From Diplonema japonicum (lineage: Eukaryota; Euglenozoa; Diplonemea; Diplonemida; Diplonemidae), in the NCBI GenBank assembly GCA_964019335.1, contig OZ025661.1:186001-250000 (forward strand): a DNA stretch of 64,000 bases, written 5' to 3'. Made by a program: the position numbers and the translations under genes. Shown one piece after another: positions 60,016-64,000 of this stretch (position 1 is its first letter; every line of letters begins with the position of its first letter). A model generated the notes under the pieces. The model saw only the letters and a program-made list of their open reading frames with translations. It did no database searches and had not been told where the DNA came from.

Positions 60016-63000
60016 TTATAAGCGGCCCACTCTCGCTTTTGTTCGTGAACACACTGTTTGCCCGTATGCTGCGTGTACTCCTAGTTTTTTTTTTTTTTCA
60101 AAAAAATCAAACCTTCCTCTCGGTCTTGGTGGTTTTGTAGCATCTTCGACTGACCGCGGGGTCAGCCTACCCTGTGAAGCCGCGCTGTACTGTGACACCC
60201 GTGACCCGTTCAAGGGGTTCCCGTTTCCAGTTCTCGTGAGCTCGAGGTAGTCCGACGCATGACGCCTCACCGAGTCCGCAGAGTCATAGGAATTATCACA
60301 CGACTGCGCATCGTCAGAAGCAACACCTTTGCCAAACGAACTAGGACGCTTCCCGAATGCAATATGAGGGATATTACTATAAGTGTCATCATCTACCTGC
60401 GGTGAGAGGCTGGCCCCCCTACCTCGCGTGTAAGGGTTGACGTGAGTTGGTGTTTCCAGAGCGTCCAGCATGGCAGGAGAGTCAGATACGTACATGGGAT
60501 GCAGAACTTCTGCCTTTGAACCAGTGAGTTCCACGTAGCACTGCATGTCTTTGCTGATCCCGCCGAAGAAGAACCAGTATTTAAGGAAGGTTACCAGTTT
60601 ACCGTCGCCGCCGTTTTCCATCCATTCTGAGTATTCATCGATTATGAACACGATGGTGTCCAGTAGGAATTTTGTTATGATGCACCACATTGCCATCAAC
60701 GCGAGGGTGTTCGCCCATGTTGCGCCCCAATGTTCAGTCGGTTTGTCCGAACCCATTGCAGCCAGTGTGCAGAACATCATCACAGTTTCCAGTGTCGCGA
60801 TCAACAGTTCTATGTGGTTCTCATACGGTGCGATGTAAGGCCGTCCAATGAGCAGGATCAGCGTGAACACCAACAGAACACCTGTCATTAGAGCAGCGCG
60901 GATCCAACAGTCTTGTCTATTTGTCGGCTGCCATGCTGTGAAACACGATAGGAGGAAGATCACGATCAGTTCGATTAACAGGAAGTATCGGAACCTCTTG
61001 GTGTACGCGTCGAATGCGAGGTGGTGCAGTGCGATCCAAACCTTGCTTTTTTTCTTCTCCTCCAGCCCTGCCCATTCGTAGTCGCCCCAGAATATCTTCG
61101 TCGCAAGCGTTTTTTCGCCTTGGTACGGGACGTACTCCGTGTACTTCGAGCATTTCTTCGCGACCCTCCACACGTAGAATGGGAACCCGAATACGAATGT
61201 CACCATGAGCGCTGCTCCTAAAAGTTTGAACAGTGATTCAGAGTACAAGATGGCGGTGATTGCACCCACAGTCGCGCCTCCGAAGAGGAAGGTCAGTGGG
61301 ACGAGGAGCCACCCGAATCTTGCTTTCATCAAGATGTACCGTTTGTCCACTGTGGCCGACATCGGCCTCGTTGGGTCGTCTTGGGGGTACTCCTTCTCGT
61401 CACCCACGATCCTCTTCACGACTCTGCCTCTTCTGTTGATATACCTAAACAATAGGCATGCAGCTATCCCGCAGCAACTCAAAAGCGCCAGATTGATTAT
61501 TATCCCGCCCACCACAGCTCCGTTGTAATATTTGTAATCCTCCAGTCCGTAGGTCAAGCCTAATGGGTTCAAGGTACGATCCAGCTTTTCCGGGCCGTCC
61601 CCGGGGCAGAGCATGGCTCGGGACGACAGCGCTAAAATTCCTGTTTTCGTGCCTGTGCTGGCACCGGAGGGCACAACAGAGTTTACCACTGTGAGCGCCG
61701 CGCTCGTTTTCTCACGGGATTCTTGCACATCTTTAGCACCCGAATTGAGCTCGGGTTTCACAGTGTACACATAATTGCACGGGCTTGGGCTTGCTTGGCA
61801 GTACTGTTCGGACCCTTCGAACGCCAGCATCGACGGTGCCATCTCTATCGTCACCTCCTCCTTCGACATTGTGTAGAAATCACTGTCCGCAAACGAAATC
61901 ACCAGCTCCGACCCGCTGCTGCTGACCGCTGCCGTGATGAACGAAGCGTTCTTTCTGTGCGTTGCGATGAACCCATTGTCGGAGTCGCCTGTCCCGGTGC
62001 CCACGCGCAGCACGAGCATCGTCCCCGGTTTCGGTTCTTCGTTAGGTGCGAGGACTTCCATCGTCAACATGCTTTTGTTGAACGACGCGCCCGACAGCGA
62101 GAACGTCAGTGTCACGTTGCCGCTCTTTATGTTTGTAGAGGAAAAGCCTGACTTCTCTTTTTCGCTGGGTTCCGTCATCTTCACTGTTCCCGGTGGCGGG
62201 ATGGTGGGCGGCGCTGCTGTTGGTGTGCTCGTCACCGGGACACCAGGAGGGAAGGTGGCGGGAATGCTTGTGGGAAGCTTCCCAGGCGGGTAAGTGGGTG
62301 GGGCTTGCGTATCGGGCGCGTCGGTCGGTGGCGTGTTCGGTGGGTAGGTGGGCGGGATGGGGGTAGGGAGCACATTGGGCGGGTAAGTAGCAGGCGCAGT
62401 AGTTTTGGGCGCCTGCGTATCAGGTACAGGTGTAGCAGGTGCAGTTGTTGGCTCGGCAGTGTCAGGAGCAGTCGTCTCGGGAGCCGGTGTAGCGGGAGGG
62501 GATGTCTTAGGCACCAGAGTATCGGGAGCGTCAGTGTTGGGTGCAAACGTTTTTGGCACTTGTGTGTCAGGAGCTATCGTGTTCGGAGCATTCGTGTCAG
62601 GAATACTTGTATCAGGAACTAGAGTATCGGGTGCTGTCGTGTCAGGAACGTTGGTGTCAGGAGCATCGGTGTCAGGGGCAACAGTATCAGGAACTAGAGT
62701 ATCGGGTGCTGTCGTGTCCGGAGCGTTCGTGTCGGGGACAGTGGTATCAGGAGCGGTAGTGTCAGGGGCATCTGTATCTGGGGCGTCTGTTGCAGGAGCA
62801 TCTGTGTCCGGTGCGTCTGTATCCGGGGCGTCTGTTGCAGGGGAGTCTGTGTCAGGAGCGTCTGTATCCGGTGCATATGTTGCAGGGGCGTCTGTGTCAG
62901 GAGCGTCTGTATCCGGTGCACTCGTTGGTTCTGCAGTGTCCGGTGCGGACGTGTCAGGAGCTGGCGTATCTGGTGCAGTTGTAGGCTGAGCTGTGGGCGG

Positions 63001-64000
63001 TGCGGGGGTATCAGGAGCTGGCGTATCAGGAGGACTTGTTGGCGCTGCTGTCGGGCACGGCTGCATCTCCCAGTTGTTGCTTGTTTTACAGTATGCCACC
63101 TGGCAAGTACCCAAGTTGTTTGTGATAGTACACTTTTCACCGACATTTACCGCCAGACCAGCCGCGCAATCAGGGGAGCTTGGGGTGCTTATGCCAGTTG
63201 TCACAAGCGAGTCGAACGGACAACCGCAACCACTGGGAGGGACTGTCCAGACACCGAGCCTGCATGAGGCTTTGTAGCATGCAACGGAGTTAACCATAAT
63301 ACTGCATGATTCACCAGTGTTTGTGATGTCGCCACTGGAGCATCTCGGCTCGACTCCTGAAGCGCCTACGGGCAGCGTTGGGACCAGAGTGTCCCACTCG
63401 CAAGCATTGGGTACGCAAAGATTGGTAGTCGCAGACCATATCTTTCCCGTGCAGGAAGGGACCTTGCAGCCATGCCCGGTCAGTTTAATGCTGCACTGTT
63501 CGGTGCTGGGCACCAGCGCTCCACTCTTGCAGGTATTTGGCTGTCCAGGCTTAACAGTGGCTGCATTCAAAACGAGCTCGTCAAACGCGCACTTGTCTGG
63601 TTCGCACACTGGTGCGCCACCTAAAGCTGGCGTCCACGTGGAAGAGGAGCTGCATGTTTTCGTGGCGCATGCCATGGTTGGATCAGTCCACATGCATGCA
63701 TCTCCTTCGGGTACGAACATCCCAGCAGAGCAGTTCACGTGAGATCCTGGTGCGAGTGTTGCAGAGGCTGGTACTGACAACTTGTTGTAGCCGCACTCCA
63801 CAACGCATATAATATCCGTTTCGTCCCATACACCTCCCTTGCACTGCACAGTGTTGCAGTGCTTGCCCGTCATATCAAACTTACATTTCTGGTTGTTAAT
63901 GACAGGGTTTGTCATGCAATCTGCTGTTGTTATCGTAGCACCATTGAGGTTCAGGTCGGTCGTCACACAACCACAAGCCACTCCTGACACATCCCACGAG
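60016..64000 (-). CDS. Large multi-domain membrane protein with Cys-rich ectodomain and Thr/Pro/Asp stalk, 5' end outside the window
   Basis: The frame is open to the right edge. From the N-terminal side there are about five Cys-rich modules of 55-60 residues (FD-LV...C-SG----GE-C-I...C...C--G-W pattern). A stalk of about 300 residues built on A-P-D-T-D-A-P-D-T units follows (plus-strand 62260-63050). Next is a beta-rich domain (NVTLTFSLSGASFNKSMLTM, then ITAAVSSSGSELVISFADSD), and then about six membrane spans (VVGGIIINLALLSCCGIAA, WLLVPLTFLFGGATVGAITA, FLLIELIVIFLLSCF, AALMTGVLLVFTLILLIG and others). The C-terminal cytosolic tail is Ser-rich. A likely cell-surface protein with a glycosylated stalk. 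An alternative C-terminus is possible if a 31-nt GTTTGA...CTAG segment near 60082-60112 is spliced, ending about 60010. The family is not recognised. Confidence 0.72.
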   Translation of the reverse strand, partial: SWDVSGVACGCVTTDLNLNGATITTADCMTNPVINNQKCKFDMTGKHCNTVQCKGGVWDETDIICVVECGYNKLSVPASATLAPGSHVNCSAGMFVPEGDACMWTDPTMACATKTCSSSSTWTPALGGAPVCEPDKCAFDELVLNAATVKPGQPNTCKSGALVPSTEQCSIKLTGHGCKVPSCTGKIWSATTNLCVPNACEWDTLVPTLPVGASGVEPRCSSGDITNTGESCSIMVNSVACYKASCRLGVWTVPPSGCGCPFDSLVTTGISTPSSPDCAAGLAVNVGEKCTITNNLGTCQVAYCKTSNNWEMQPCPTAAPTSPPDTPAPDTPAPPTAQPTTAPDTPAPDTSAPDTAEPTSAPDTDAPDTDAPATYAPDTDAPDTDSPATDAPDTDAPDTDAPATDAPDTDAPDTTAPDTTVPDTNAPDTTAPDTLVPDTVAPDTDAPDTNVPDTTAPDTLVPDTSIPDTNAPNTIAPDTQVPKTFAPNTDAPDTLVPKTSPPATPAPETTAPDTAEPTTAPATPVPDTQAPKTTAPATYPPNVLPTPIPPTYPPNTPPTDAPDTQAPPTYPPGKLPTSIPATFPPGVPVTSTPTAAPPTIPPPGTVKMTEPSEKEKSGFSSTNIKSGNVTLTFSLSGASFNKSMLTMEVLAPNEEPKPGTMLVLRVGTGTGDSDNGFIATHRKNASFITAAVSSSGSELVISFADSDFYTMSKEEVTIEMAPSMLAFEGSEQYCQASPSPCNYVYTVKPELNSGAKDVQESREKTSAALTVVNSVVPSGASTGTKTGILALSSRAMLCPGDGPEKLDRTLNPLGLTYGLEDYKYYNGAVVGGIIINLALLSCCGIAACLLFRYINRRGRVVKRIVGDEKEYPQDDPTRPMSATVDKRYILMKARFGWLLVPLTFLFGGATVGAITAILYSESLFKLLGAALMVTFVFGFPFYVWRVAKKCSKYTEYVPYQGEKTLATKIFWGDYEWAGLEEKKKSKVWIALHHLAFDAYTKRFRYFLLIELIVIFLLSCFTAWQPTNRQDCWIRAALMTGVLLVFTLILLIGRPYIAPYENHIELLIATLETVMMFCTLAAMGSDKPTEHWGATWANTLALMAMWCIITKFLLDTIVFIIDEYSEWMENGGDGKLVTFLKYWFFFGGISKDMQCYVELTGSKAEVLHPMYVSDSPAMLDALETPTHVNPYTRGRGASLSPQVDDDTYSNIPHIAFGKRPSSFGKGVASDDAQSCDNSYDSADSVRRHASDYLELTRTGNGNPLNGSRVSQYSAASQGRLTPRSVEDATKPPRPRGRFDFFEKKKKLGVHAAYGQTVCSRTKARVGRL

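Noticed and set aside
62405-62989. Plus-strand open frame rich in Val-Ser-Gly-Ala repeats
   Set aside because: It is the antisense of the Asp-Thr-Pro-Ala stalk of the minus-strand surface protein. The repeat opens several frames at once.

Overview
This window is nuclear DNA from a protist, and the evidence points to Euglenozoa, most likely a diplonemid. Every recognisable gene in the 64 kb (about 30) lies on the minus strand. Several starts are preceded on the coding strand by a pyrimidine tract, an AG and a short A-rich leader, as expected for polycistronic transcription resolved by spliced-leader trans-splicing. Unlike kinetoplastids, about half the genes also carry conventional cis-introns, mostly 31-65 nt, with GTATG/GTGTG-type donors. 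A LINE-like element with a 2A-like peptide (a feature known from the trypanosomatid ingi/L1Tc clade, among others) fits this placement. The species assignment is an inference. Spacers are crowded with A/T and G/C homopolymers of 15-50 nt.

Layout, read along the plus coordinates (transcription runs right to left): partial sulfatase (1-351); small WW-domain protein; LC8 dynein light chain; unknown protein with a C-terminal hydrophobic segment; diphthamide enzyme DPH1; homopolymer spacer; LINE-like element with ORF1 and an internally deleted ORF2 (6.1-9.9 kb); TOG/HEAT-domain protein; kinesin-5; EF-hand family protein A (18.0-20.2 kb); small ciliary-type protein; amino-acid transporter; a second, shorter retroelement (24.5-25.8 kb); coiled-coil protein; alkaline ceramidase; ITP pyrophosphatase; unknown; retroelement remnant; GNAT acetyltransferase; unknown; a large fibronectin III/pseudolipase/GTPase fusion (32.1-35.1 kb); Sec14-like protein; the EF-hand cluster C1-B-C2 (36.7-47.0 kb); secreted ankyrin protein; unknown; ankyrin/class III cyclase (50.0-53.2 kb); tandem pair of small Q-rich coiled-coil proteins; helical-repeat protein; 3.5 kb of AT-rich spacer; and a large partial membrane protein with an Asp-Thr-Pro-Ala-rich stalk (60.0-64.0 kb).

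The most notable items are: (1) a four-member family of EF-hand proteins (A, B, C1, C2) with long C-terminal regions I do not recognise, duplicated locally and partly homogenised; (2) a decayed piggyBac transposon with 13-bp terminal repeats and TTAA flanks sitting inside an intron of member B, whose first exon encodes a predicted lipidated N-terminus; (3) the fibronectin III-pseudolipase-GTPase fusion, in which the lipase nucleophile is replaced by Asp; (4) the 2A-bearing retroelement and its short relatives. Many genes suit a flagellated cell (LC8, kinesin-5, TOG protein, coiled-coil and CFAP-like proteins), but no single pathway unites the array, as is usual for euglenozoan polycistrons.
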